This document shows, one piece after another, positions 40,132 through 48,501 of a stretch of 64,000 nucleotides of DNA. Below the pieces are notes generated by a model that worked only from the letters and a program-made list of their open reading frames with translations, had not been told where the DNA came from and did not search any database. The position numbers were made by a program, and so were the translations under genes. The stretch is taken from NCBI RefSeq assembly GCF_026262505.1, contig NC_067203.1, positions 24,161,411-24,225,410 on the forward strand, in the 5' to 3' direction. The DNA comes from Trichomonas vaginalis G3 (Eukaryota; Parabasalia; Trichomonadida; Trichomonadidae). How positions within the stretch are numbered: the first letter of the stretch is position 1; every line of letters begins with the position of its first letter.

Positions 40132-40893
40132 ATGCAAGTCAGAAATATTCAGAACATAGCACCGAGTCTAACTGACAAGAGTATAAAGATATACTATGAA
40201 CATGTTATGATGAAACCAACCAAAATTCAAGAAAGTCAGTATACTTATGAATATCCAAGGCACTGGGTAGAGTATGTAGGAGGTGAGAAAGCTATTGAAA
40301 TCAGACAGGTTCGAAGTATTCCAGCAGGAAGAACAATATTATTGAAGAACTTTAATGTTTTGAGATATAATGATGAAACAAAGAAGCAAGATAGTTTCCC
40401 TGTTGCTGTGTATGTGAACCTAGACACAGGAGATGACATGAAAGTTTTTAACACAAAGCTTCAAATGGTAGTGAGAGAACAACTGACTGCGGAAGGGCAT
40501 CCATTACCTTCAGAAGTTACCATAGCATATAATTTTGAAACAAACTCAATAGATTTTAAAGTCATCTCTGCAAAGAAGTCAGGTTTTACATTTAATGAAG
40601 CAGATGTATATTCGAATGAAAACTTCAAAGCTATTGCATGGTTAGATAATGACGATTGCTTTAAGAAAATATTTAAATACAGTGACTCAACGATGTCAAT
40701 AGATGACCTTCGTGGAATGTTACCATCGACGTTTACAGTTGAAGGCTCAGCAGGATTGCTTACAAGATTGTCAATTGGTGGTATTTGGTCTCGTGAGAAC
40801 ATTGTTATAAAATCCAGTATAAGTGAATTTGCTGAAGAATCTATATTATGTCTTTCAACTACATGTATTCGCCGCCGAAGCATTATAGTATAA
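40132..40893 (+). CDS. Penton/minor-capsid-like element protein, copy B
   Basis: 253 residues from the ATG at 40132 (MQVRNIQNIAPSLTDKS). The longer frame would overlap the ATPase start. It is beta-rich and related in spacing to the protein at 23332. Its place beside the packaging ATPase fits a capsid component. Assignment as a minor jelly-roll protein is tentative. Confidence 0.5.
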   Translation: MQVRNIQNIAPSLTDKSIKIYYEHVMMKPTKIQESQYTYEYPRHWVEYVGGEKAIEIRQVRSIPAGRTILLKNFNVLRYNDETKKQDSFPVAVYVNLDTGDDMKVFNTKLQMVVREQLTAEGHPLPSEVTIAYNFETNSIDFKVISAKKSGFTFNEADVYSNENFKAIAWLDNDDCFKKIFKYSDSTMSIDDLRGMLPSTFTVEGSAGLLTRLSIGGIWSRENIVIKSSISEFAEESILCLSTTCIRRRSIIV

Positions 40894-41012
40894 CAAACTT
40901 TGTCAGTAAGTTTAACATAAGACTTGTCGAACCTTCTTCAATGAAAGATGTTGTGCTACCCAAAGACGGAAAGGATGGACTCATTATTGAGATGATTTTA
41001 ATTGCATATTAA
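40894..41012 (+). other. Coding-like gap between element genes
   Basis: A short coding-like segment (FNIRLVEPSSMKDVVLPKDGKDG) resembles the fragment MQFRLVDFQGEPVELKAP near 37842. It may be a very small gene or part of one. Confidence 0.3.
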
Positions 41013-41237
41013 ATGAGCTTGTTCTTGAAGGTCATTCATGATGAAATAACTGTTGTAGAAGATGTTAGCAATTGTTCAGACATTTTGAAGCGTATAGATG
41101 ATATAAGAAAGAAGTTAGATAGACCGCAAAGCGGTGAGGGCGAAGCCCGTGAGAACGCTTATGTTTCATTGACTTTCTCCAGTAACGAGAACTTTTATGA
41201 GATAATATTGAAGAGAGATGATTTTAATATGGGGTAA
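41013..41237 (+). CDS. Small element protein, 74 aa
   Basis: It starts MSLFLKVIHDEITVVEDVSNC. It contains a helical segment (SDILKRIDDIRKKLDRP) and ends right before the next gene's ATG, with no gap. A related but broken sequence lies near 38140. Function unknown. Confidence 0.5.
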   Translation: MSLFLKVIHDEITVVEDVSNCSDILKRIDDIRKKLDRPQSGEGEARENAYVSLTFSSNENFYEIILKRDDFNMG

Positions 41238-41765
41238 ATGGTAGCTTGGGCAGCTTTAGGCGCAATGGGAACAAAAGCATTAGCATTTGGAGCAAAAGCA
41301 CTTGGAGCTTATGACGCAGTAAATAAAATGAGTGGAGGAAGGGTTTCGAAGACATTAGATGCAAATAAAGGAAAGATTGGAGGCTGGGTTGCAAAGAAGT
41401 TAAGATTAAATAAAATAGGGCTCATAAATAAAGCATCCAATTTGGTTGCGACTGAGTCAGAAAATGCTTTAGGAAAGGACGATGAGTTTGCAAAACACGC
41501 AAAAGACTTTAATGACCAGATGAAAGGTGAAACAATGCATTTAAATAGAGTCGATGGAACTAAAGAAAATGTTTCTTCTCCACCAGTAGTTCTTCCGTAT
41601 GGTCCCTATGGAATGTATGGAAACCCTTATGAACGACCATTTGACCCATTGACTGGTGGAAGTAACTGGTATCATTACGGACGAAGAAGAAAGACAGTCA
41701 AGTTGGAGACAGACGTGAAGAAAGCAACTAAAAAGAAACCAAGGAAGAGAGTTATAAAGCAATGA
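41238..41765 (+). CDS. Basic element protein with hydrophobic N-terminus, 175 aa
   Basis: The N-terminus is a Gly/Ala-rich amphipathic stretch (MVAWAALGAMGTKALAFGAK). The middle contains PYGPYGMYGNPYERPFDP and the end is strongly basic (GRRRKTVKLETDVKKATKKKPRKRV). Membrane-active N-terminus plus DNA-binding tail is reminiscent of adenovirus minor core/lytic proteins, which is analogy only. The last codons lie in the right TIR. Confidence 0.5.
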   Translation: MVAWAALGAMGTKALAFGAKALGAYDAVNKMSGGRVSKTLDANKGKIGGWVAKKLRLNKIGLINKASNLVATESENALGKDDEFAKHAKDFNDQMKGETMHLNRVDGTKENVSSPPVVLPYGPYGMYGNPYERPFDPLTGGSNWYHYGRRRKTVKLETDVKKATKKKPRKRVIKQ

Positions 41766-41772
41766 ATTCAAG

Positions 41773-41845
41773 TGGGTGAAAAAAGAGGTGAAAAAAGAGG
41801 TGAAAAAAGAGGTGAGATCTCACCACTTCACCTAAATTTATTTTT
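41773..41845 (+). repeat. Palindromic module, copy 6
   Basis: The palindrome is at 41811-41824, preceded by three GGTGAAAAAAGA units. It is the right TIR mirror of copy 1, about 110 bp before the TIR gene. Confidence 0.8.
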
Positions 41846-41931
41846 GTGCTATGTTTTCATATGTGTGGGAGTGGTGATATCATTATTTTTTATTTTATTT
41901 TTAAAATTATTTTTATTTTATTTTTATATAA

Positions 41932-42330
41932 ATGACGAAAACTATTGAGATAACAAACTACAACGGTCATGAGTTCAAGAATTTGTTCTTCGTTCCTCGT
42001 GAAAATACATTCTATCAGATACGAGGGAGAAAGGGTAAAGTTAGTTTGAGCGTTTATGAAGGAATGAAGAATGGAAAGTTTATACAAGCATACGATACAA
42101 ACGGTAAACGTGTTTCATTAGCTTTGTCAAAACTTACTAACATTTATTTTGACAGTGACTTTGACTCTGACGATTGGAGCGACAGCAGCGATACTGAAGA
42201 ATATGAACTATTGTGTGAAGCACAGCAATGGGAAGAGTTGCAATACTTTGTAAGTGAGAACGTTTATTTTTACAGTAGTGAAGTCGTTTGTGAAAACATT
42301 AGTGAGGTGAAGTGGTTGGCGGCTTTATAA
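41932..42330 (+). CDS. TIR-encoded protein, right copy
   Basis: The 132-residue version of the TIR gene, identical to the left copy over most of its length. It has the same HNH-tail-like domain and acidic Ser/Asp-rich stretch, then a short C-terminal part (VSENVYFYSSEVVCENISEVKWL). The upstream T/A-rich tract and palindromic module are part of the TIR, so both copies have the same control region. Confidence 0.7.
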   Translation: MTKTIEITNYNGHEFKNLFFVPRENTFYQIRGRKGKVSLSVYEGMKNGKFIQAYDTNGKRVSLALSKLTNIYFDSDFDSDDWSDSSDTEEYELLCEAQQWEELQYFVSENVYFYSSEVVCENISEVKWLAAL

Positions 42331-43005
42331 ATATTTAAGGTTAAGTTGGTGTTTGTGTTGTAAAATATACGTTAACGGTTTTGTAAAGTGTCAAATTCAT
42401 AAGTATTGCGTACGGAGGAACGCAGTGCCACAGTACACATGATATGTATACTAACTAATAAATCTGTTGTTTTATCCGAAATATTTAGGGCTGTACAAAA
42501 TCGAGAAAAACATTGCCGTGCGGTAATATAGGGTCAAAAAAAGCGCGCCTCGGCACTATTAAGTGTGCATTATATTTAATATGTCCTTCTTTTTTTTTCT
42601 TTTTTCTTCTTCTTCTTTTCCTTTCCTTCTTCCTCTCCTTCCTCTTCTTTCCTTCTCCTTCTCTTTTTACAACAACGTCGAAGATCTTCGAATTTGATTG
42701 TTGGAAAAGCATCTATTTCAGATAAAGGATGCCTTTCTCACAGTCAACATACGAGGGTCCTGGCTGAAACGTTCTCAAAAAGCCTGAGATGGTAATTCTC
42801 TGATCACTCATAGCTGGGCAGGTAGTCATTGCTGACAATACCTGTCTTTATGCATGCACGCTTTCATGTATATGGGTTTACACTATCAATTCGCAAAGTT
42901 GTTCCGAATTCTTCCAAAACGGAAGGACCCGAAACAACTTTGCTTGTTAACGATACAGACGCATTACTTTGCATTGATACTGTGCTGAGTTGTGTAGAAA
43001 GTTTG

Positions 43006-43181
43006 ATTAGAGTTGTTTTGTTCTGGTATCTCTCATCTTCTGATGAGAGAAATCAAAGCAACACAACTCTAATGAGTTTGTTTTCACTCATTTGTATGTA
43101 GGTTTTTAGTTCGATTGGAGCTGCTTCATAATGAGATCTCTCATCAATTGATGAGGGAGATCATAACAAAGCAGCTCTAAT
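43006..43181. repeat. Two long hairpins in the right TIR
   Basis: The 68-bp palindromes at 43006-43073 and 43114-43181 are the mirror copies of those at 18862-18929 and 18754-18821. Confidence 0.85.
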
Positions 43182-43359
43182 GTATATGCTCGTATTAACC
43201 GGGTTGTAATGCGTTGTAACGTCAGCTTGTAGTTCGTTTGGGGCCACTTCACATTGAGATGAGAAGAAATGATTAAAAGACTCTGAAAGGCTTTGGCCGT
43301 TGATGTTGTAATCGCATTACTTGGAACTAGCTGGATGCTAAGCTGTGTAGAATGTTCGG

Positions 43360-43425
43360 TTAGAGCTGTTTTGATATGATTTTTCTCATCATAAGATTGG
43401 AGGAATCATAGAAAAACAACTCTAA
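43360..43425. repeat. Diverged extra hairpin just outside the right TIR
   Basis: A 66-bp palindrome (TTAGAGCTGTTTTG ... CAACTCTAA) with the same plan as the TIR hairpins. Similarity to the 42961-43105 unit runs on from inside the matched TIR, across 43343, to about 43458 (e.g. GCTGTGTAGAATG against GTTGTGTAGAAAG). It has no partner next to the left end. Confidence 0.7.
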
Positions 43426-43616
43426 TGGGTTTACCATCATCTACTTGTATGTAGATGTTTGGGAAATTGTCTTGTTAATCGATTTTCGAGATGACTTTCA
43501 AATGCTATAATCAAATGACAAACAAGTCTAAGATTTCTCGACAATACATCAAATCATGATGTTTGTAAGTGCGATGAGATTAGAGTTTTTGAAGGAATGA
43601 CAAGAGAAGTAGGGAA

Positions 43617-43634
43617 GCTCGGCATTCGCCGAGC
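43617..43634. repeat. GC-rich hairpin
   Basis: GCTCGGC and GCCGAGC pair perfectly around an ATTC loop. It stands out in AT-rich DNA about 270 bp beyond the Maverick end. Role unknown. Confidence 0.6.
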
Positions 43635-43848
43635 AAATTAAAAATTAACGTATGGATTAAATTTTAAGAGGAATTCAATTTTAATTACGGGTTGTTCAAA
43701 TATTGATTAATATAAATTTATTAATAAGAATAAACAATTTTTGTTTTTGAATTTATTCAATTTATAGCTTTACATATAGTTTCAAAATTGTACAACTATG
43801 ATTATTTCAACAAAAAAATATCTTACTTTTTCACTTCACTTTCACCCT

Positions 43849-44105
43849 CACTTTTTCCGTAATTCAAATTTCAACATTATGTATTTTAATTCCTTATAGT
43901 ATTTTTAACATAATTAATCAAATAATAATTGGAAGTTCTGAACTCACTTTTTCCGTAATTCAAAATCAAAAATATGAATAATATATCTATTTATTATATA
44001 CTAATGCTATTTTCAACTAGAAGTGAGGTACGGTAATCTTACGGATTCCCGTAACTCAATTTTACGGAAAAAGTGCAGTAAACTACTCAATTTACGGAAA
44101 AAGTG
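43849..44105. repeat. Cluster of CACTTTTTCCGTAA inverted and direct repeats
   Basis: Two copies of CACTTTTTCCGTAATTCA (43849-43866, 43945-43962) face two copies of TTTACGGAAAAAGTG (44061-44075, 44091-44105). More CGGTAA and TACGG words lie nearby. The arrangement could be the ends of a small decayed DNA element. Confidence 0.6.
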
Positions 44106-44771
44106 TCGTAAACTATTGATGTGGCGGTAAAATCACGGTAATTCACGGAAAGCTATATGCGAAAATTTGAAATTATACAAAATCGAGCGAAACACTTTTA
44201 AATAGGTTGTTCTCGTATTTCAAATACTATTCCCAATTTTATTGTCGTCAGAATATTTCCAAATTTTTGCCGATTTACAAAAAATGATTTACAAAGCATA
44301 TTTTTTAATCTAAAAATTTCCTAAAAAAAGGAACCGGTGTGCGGAAATCTCGGTAAATTACCGCGGTTCCCGTTGGGACTGCCATAGAAATATTATTTAT
44401 TTTTCTGTGGTAATTTGTTGGGTAAATGGTCTATGAATTCGATGAAGTTTGTGACCTTTATGATTTTGAAATTTTGGTTTTGTAATTCCATAATAATGGT
44501 CTACTTGACTTACTTTATGATGTTTTTGAAGAACAATGAGCACATTTTTTCACTTTTCACAGTACGAAATTTTGGTTATTAATTTATTGATTTGATGCTA
44601 GTCACAAATTCTCGAAGTGGTCCAAATCAGACGTTATCAATTAAATTGAATGTAACGATTTGATCATAATATTACGAAGAATATTAATAAAATAATAATA
44701 GTAGGACATATTAATGTTTTTATGATTGGATGCCTTATCAAAAATTGAATATTACACAAAATCTTTTTGAT

Positions 44772-44776
44772 TCATT
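44772..44776 (+). promoter_or_regulatory. Possible Inr (TCATT) of Myb gene
   Basis: TCATT fits the trichomonad initiator, with A+1 at 44774, twenty bases before the ATG at 44794. The distance is typical, but the motif is short. Confidence 0.45.
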
Positions 44777-44793
44777 TTTGAAATAGACATTTC

Positions 44794-45294
44794 ATGGAAG
44801 TCGACGATTTAAGTTTATACCGTACTAAATTCTCCGCAGCTGAGGATGAATTGCTTAGGAAAACAGTCCAGAAGTTTGGCCCCAGGAAATGGAATTCAAT
44901 TGCTAAGCATATACCAGGGAGAACTGCTCGCCAGTGCAGAGATAGATTCCAGAACTACCTTAGCCCAGATCTTATCAATGGACCTTGGACACAAGAGGAA
45001 GATCAGCTCCTAATTCAAAAAGTAAATGAATTTGGTCCATGCTGGTCTAAAATTAATAAATTCTTCGTTGGTAGGTCTCCAAATAACATTAAAAATAGAT
45101 ACAATACACATTTAATAAAAATCAAAAATCAAACCAAAAAGCACCAAAAGAAGCTAGTTACAAAAGTCCAACCGGTAGAAACACACGAAGGAACAGAATT
45201 TCATGCAGAAGACGTTCTTACATCCAAGATTTGGGACGAAATTAACACTCAAGATTTCTTTTCACCTAATTTTGAATTGCTCTGGTTTGAGTAA
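44794..45294 (+). CDS. Myb-like R2R3 DNA-binding protein, 166 aa
   Basis: Two Myb repeats fill most of the protein. The first (about 9-58) is FSAAEDELLRKTVQKFGPRKWNSIAKHIPGRTARQCRDRFQNYL. The second (about 64-112) is GPWTQEEDQLLIQKVNEFGPCWSKINKFFVGRSPNNIKNRYNTHL. The spacing of the helix-turn-helix tryptophans fits R2R3 Myb, with Phe replacing the first Trp, as is common. Trichomonad Mybs control promoter elements such as MRE and M3. A short basic linker and an acidic tail follow. The target is unknown. It is one of two Myb genes here, separated by the large palindrome. Confidence 0.93.
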   Translation: MEVDDLSLYRTKFSAAEDELLRKTVQKFGPRKWNSIAKHIPGRTARQCRDRFQNYLSPDLINGPWTQEEDQLLIQKVNEFGPCWSKINKFFVGRSPNNIKNRYNTHLIKIKNQTKKHQKKLVTKVQPVETHEGTEFHAEDVLTSKIWDEINTQDFFSPNFELLWFE

Positions 45295-46039
45295 TAGAAT
45301 AAACATCTTTCATCCTTTGTTTTTATTAATTTCAACTTATTTTTTCTGAATATTAAGTGTTCGGGACTTATGAAATCCGATCTGAATATTGAATCTATTC
45401 AAAAAATTGAATGTAGGCCAATTTTTAGGTCAATTATAGAATTGTGGCAAAAACGATAATTTTTTCAAATAAACCAAAATCCATTTTGATTAGGAACAAA
45501 TCTAATATTGCTGCTTACTATATTTTCCGAAATGGCAGAAGCGTAATAAACCTATCAATTTCAATGAAATAAAATTTTCAAAGGTTATTTTATCAATCGC
45601 TATTTTAATTTAATTCCATGTTTTAGCTATATCTAAACACAATGTAGGGCCTAATATTCCAAAGTTTTAATAATTCAACCCGTTTTTATCCATTTTTTTT
45701 AGAAGCATGGTATCAATGTTCAACATCATATAAAATCGTCAAGGAAACAGATAATTCCTTCCGATATAATAAGACAATCCAATTTAGTTACTTTTTATTT
45801 CTTATATTTATATTTCATTTTCTCATATTAAAATCAAAACATTGATGACAAAATTATATAAAATACTTAACTTCTTTTCTTCAAATGCATCAAACATTCT
45901 TTCATATTTTTATATTTTTAATTTCAGAAATTTAATTATTTTTAATTTGTCCTCATTTTCGCAAAGAAACACAAGTTATTGCAGCATTTAATCAAGTTTC
46001 TATTATTCAACTTAATTTTAATTTCAAAATGAAAATAAT
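45295..46039. other. Intergenic, AT-rich
   Basis: No supported gene or repeat in about 745 bp after the first Myb gene. Confidence 0.5.
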
Positions 46040-46043
46040 GCTG

Positions 46044-46240
46044 TTTTACAATGTCATTAGCTTAATCTTATATAAGTTTAAGCATATATGCTAAAAAGTA
46101 TTAGATTGGTTCATTATATTTGTGAAAGTTTAAGGCATTATTTAAAAAGATGAATGTTGAATGAGTTTGAGCTTTAAAAAACAACTAATTTTTAGCATAT
46201 ATGCTTAAACTTATATAAGATTAAGCTAATGTGTTGTAAA
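46044..46240. repeat. Smaller inverted repeat, arms about 55 bp
   Basis: The arm ending near 46096 (TTAGCTTAATCTTATATAAG, then TTTAAGCATATATGCTAAAAA) is mirrored by TTTTTAGCATATATGCTTAA and CTTATATAAGATTAAGCTAA at about 46189-46240. About 90 bp lie between. It sits immediately beside the larger palindrome. Confidence 0.8.
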
Positions 46241-47484
46241 CAGAAATTCATCAAAAGTGACACCTCAGAAAAGCTAAAATATTGAATTTTTGGAACTTTT
46301 GATAGAGCACGTTTTTAAATATTAATTAAAGTAAATGTATATTTTGTAAAGATTCTTTTTAATAAAAAAATAAAATTTTGAAGAAGAACACAAAATCTTC
46401 TGAAAAATAATATCACATAAACTCATATTATTTTCTAATATATAACTATTTTATATAAAAATCAAATTCAATGATCTTAAAAGCGAAGGATAAACCTCAA
46501 AATTTACGAATATAATGAGTGGGAATATAATGCTTATCTATCATAAAACCATATGAAATATCAATTTTTGCTTTACGCCTAATTTTTGACGACAATTAGC
46601 AAAAAATGTTAAATGTTAACACTCAGTCCATTTGAATATGAAAAATAAAATTGACTTTGATTAAATGTTTTTATTTATCATGCAATTCTTCTTGCGACCA
46701 AAGATTTGAATAAAAGTTCAAAAAATAAGATAGCTTAAAAAATAATATACGGTAGTGTTTACTAATAGATGAATAGTATATAAATTCTATTAAAATGGAT
46801 TTGATCCAAAAAATATAAAACCAAAAATAATTGTTATAATTTAAATGAAGAAGTAATTTAAAACGATTTTATTTATGATCAAATTTTATATATTTTTTGG
46901 ATCAAATCCATTTTAATAGAATTTATATACTATTCATCTATTAGTAAACACTACCGTATATTATTTTTTAAGCTATCTTATTTTTTGAACTTTTATTCAA
47001 ATCTTTGGTCGCAAGAAGAATTGCATGATAAATAAAAACATTTAATCAAAGTCAATTTTATTTTTCATATTCAAATGGACTGAGTGTTAACATTTAACAT
47101 TTTTTGCTAATTGTCGTCAAAAATTAGGCGTAAAGCAAAATTGATATTTCATATGGTTTTATGATAGATAAGCATTATATTCCCACTCATTATATTCGTA
47201 AATTTTGAGGTTTATCCTTCGCTTTTAAGATCATTGAATTTGATTTTTATATAAAATAGTTATATATTAGAAAATAATATGAGTTTATGTGATATTATTT
47301 TTCAGAAGATTTCATTCTATATGCCTATGAAAAGTACTCTCAAAACTAACTTTTCCTAATTATAATTAAATCTAGAATATTGTATTATGCTTAGTATTAT
47401 TTCATTTTTCTCATTCAATTTAGAATTTACAAACGTCAAAAAATTGAGAGCTGTCACTTTTGATGAATTTCTGTTTATTACAAC
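46231..47484. repeat. Outer inverted pair around the giant palindrome
   Basis: GTTGTAAACAGAAATTCATC plus AAAAGTGAC at 46231-46259 is mirrored at 47453-47484 with a small insertion. The sequences between this pair and the main arms (about 130-140 bp on each side) do not match each other. Confidence 0.8.
46393..47312. repeat. Giant near-perfect palindrome (425/424-bp arms, 71-bp centre)
   Basis: The left arm 46393-46817 and right arm 46889-47312 are inverted copies that I find to differ by only one base in a T run. The centre is 71 bp of unique AT-rich sequence. No ORF is supported. Outer partial partners (46231-46259 and 47453-47484) are also inverted. The whole could form a cruciform. It could be a foldback transposon, a recent inverted duplication or an assembly artefact. 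Confidence 0.92.
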
Positions 47485-47835
47485 TCCAGCAATTTTTATC
47501 TATAATTCCAAAGTTTTGATATTGTCAACCATTTTATTTATGATTTTTGAAACAAATTTTCATTGGATATGCTTTCATACAAATTTTTAAGCTTTTTCAT
47601 GTAAAAACTTTGCGATCCGATTTATCATGTTCTATATCGTGACGATTAGAAATACTTCTTTTATAATATTGAGTTCTACACCACAATATGTAATTTCGAA
47701 ATTTTTCTCAAACTATAAATTTTGAATAGTTTATTATCAACGTTTCATCGTATGATAGTTCTCATGTAGTACACTAATATTATTTATTAATTTTTTAAAA
47801 AATTTCCATTGAATTTTTCATGTAAAGCAACAGAA
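47485..47835. other. Upstream region of the second Myb gene
   Basis: AT-rich DNA with no recognisable gene. No convincing Inr or M3 motif close to the ATG at 47836. Confidence 0.5.
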
Positions 47836-48501
47836 ATGTTTGACATCTTTAACGATGATACATCAAATAATCAGAATAATTTTACCACTCCTCGCAATAT
47901 AAACTCTTTCATTTCAGATCCTCATGCAAATGAAGCTCCCGCACAGACTCATTTTGGAAGTCAATACAAAAAATCGAAATGGACACCAGAAGAAGACAGA
48001 GCATTGATTGAAAGCGTTAGAATTCATGGAACAAAGAACTGGATTGCAGTGGCAAATTTGGTTCCTGACAGAAATTCGAAACAATGCCGTGAAAGATGGA
48101 CTGCGCAGCTCGATCCATCATTAAATCACAACGAATTTACTCCTCAAGAAGATGCCGTTATTATCCTACAGCATCAAGCCAATGGCCCTTATTGGGCAAA
48201 AATTGCAGCTTATCTTCCTGGGAGATCGGCAACAGCTATTAAAAACAGATTTAATTGGCTTTCTAGAAGACATTTACCACAAAAGATGAACAAATTTTTC
48301 CTATCCGGTACTACTCCGATGGAGCCATCGTCTTCTTCAGGAAGCATGTCTCCACTCGGAATAGCTCCATTTGCATTGTCCGATCCATCAGTTTCGCAGA
48401 TGCAAAAACCTCAAGAAACCGAACCCCACACAGACGTTCCTGATGACATTTTCACACAGAGTTTCTTTGATAATCAAGAAGATGATGTATTCAATTTTTA
48501 G
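47836..48501 (+). CDS. Myb-like R2R3 DNA-binding protein, 221 aa
   Basis: The ATG at 47836 (MFDIFNDD) is used, as the frame's earlier codon is TTG. Repeat 1 is at about 50-98 (SKWTPEEDRALIESVRIHGTKNW ... NSKQCRERWTAQLDP). Repeat 2 is at about 102-148 (NEFTPQEDAVIILQHQANGPYWAKIAAYLPGRSATAIKNRFNWL). A basic stretch and a Ser/Pro/Met-rich tail end in acidic FDNQEDDVFNF, which may activate transcription. It is longer than the neighbouring Myb and not a recent duplicate of it. Confidence 0.93.
   Translation: MFDIFNDDTSNNQNNFTTPRNINSFISDPHANEAPAQTHFGSQYKKSKWTPEEDRALIESVRIHGTKNWIAVANLVPDRNSKQCRERWTAQLDPSLNHNEFTPQEDAVIILQHQANGPYWAKIAAYLPGRSATAIKNRFNWLSRRHLPQKMNKFFLSGTTPMEPSSSSGSMSPLGIAPFALSDPSVSQMQKPQETEPHTDVPDDIFTQSFFDNQEDDVFNF

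Larger units (their letters stand above)
18592..43343. mobile_element. Maverick/Polinton DNA transposon, about 24.75 kb
   Basis: The family is recognised by long terminal inverted repeats with an integrase, packaging ATPase, capsid-type protein and B-family polymerase between them. The boundaries given are where the two ends stop matching. The arms are almost identical, so the insertion looks recent. Most genes between 18592 and 43343 read through. The polymerase is broken about ten times and some four or five small-gene regions are also broken, so the copy is treated as a fossil. No six-base target duplication is visible at these limits (AACTTT on the left, TGTGTA on the right). A further diverged terminal-type hairpin lies just outside the right limit, so one end may be trimmed. 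Confidence 0.95.
41754..43343 (-). repeat. Right terminal inverted repeat of the Maverick
   Basis: The inverted partner of 18592-20181, same length and content, including the second copy of the TIR gene. Its inner limit falls at the last codons of the basic protein gene ending at 41765. Confidence 0.93.
43344..44793. other. Right flank of the Maverick, non-coding
   Basis: This holds the diverged terminal-type unit (to about 43458), a GC-rich hairpin at 43617-43634, a cluster of TTACGGAAAAAGTG-type repeats and a second imperfect hairpin at about 44332-44372 (GGAACC ... GGTTCC with an inner GGTAAATTACC). It then has ordinary AT-rich DNA up to the Myb gene. No ORF is supported. Confidence 0.6.

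Noticed and set aside
42513-42725. ORFs over the polypyrimidine tract in the TIRs
   Set aside because: They are low-complexity translations of the purine/pyrimidine run, with no conservation apart from TIR identity.
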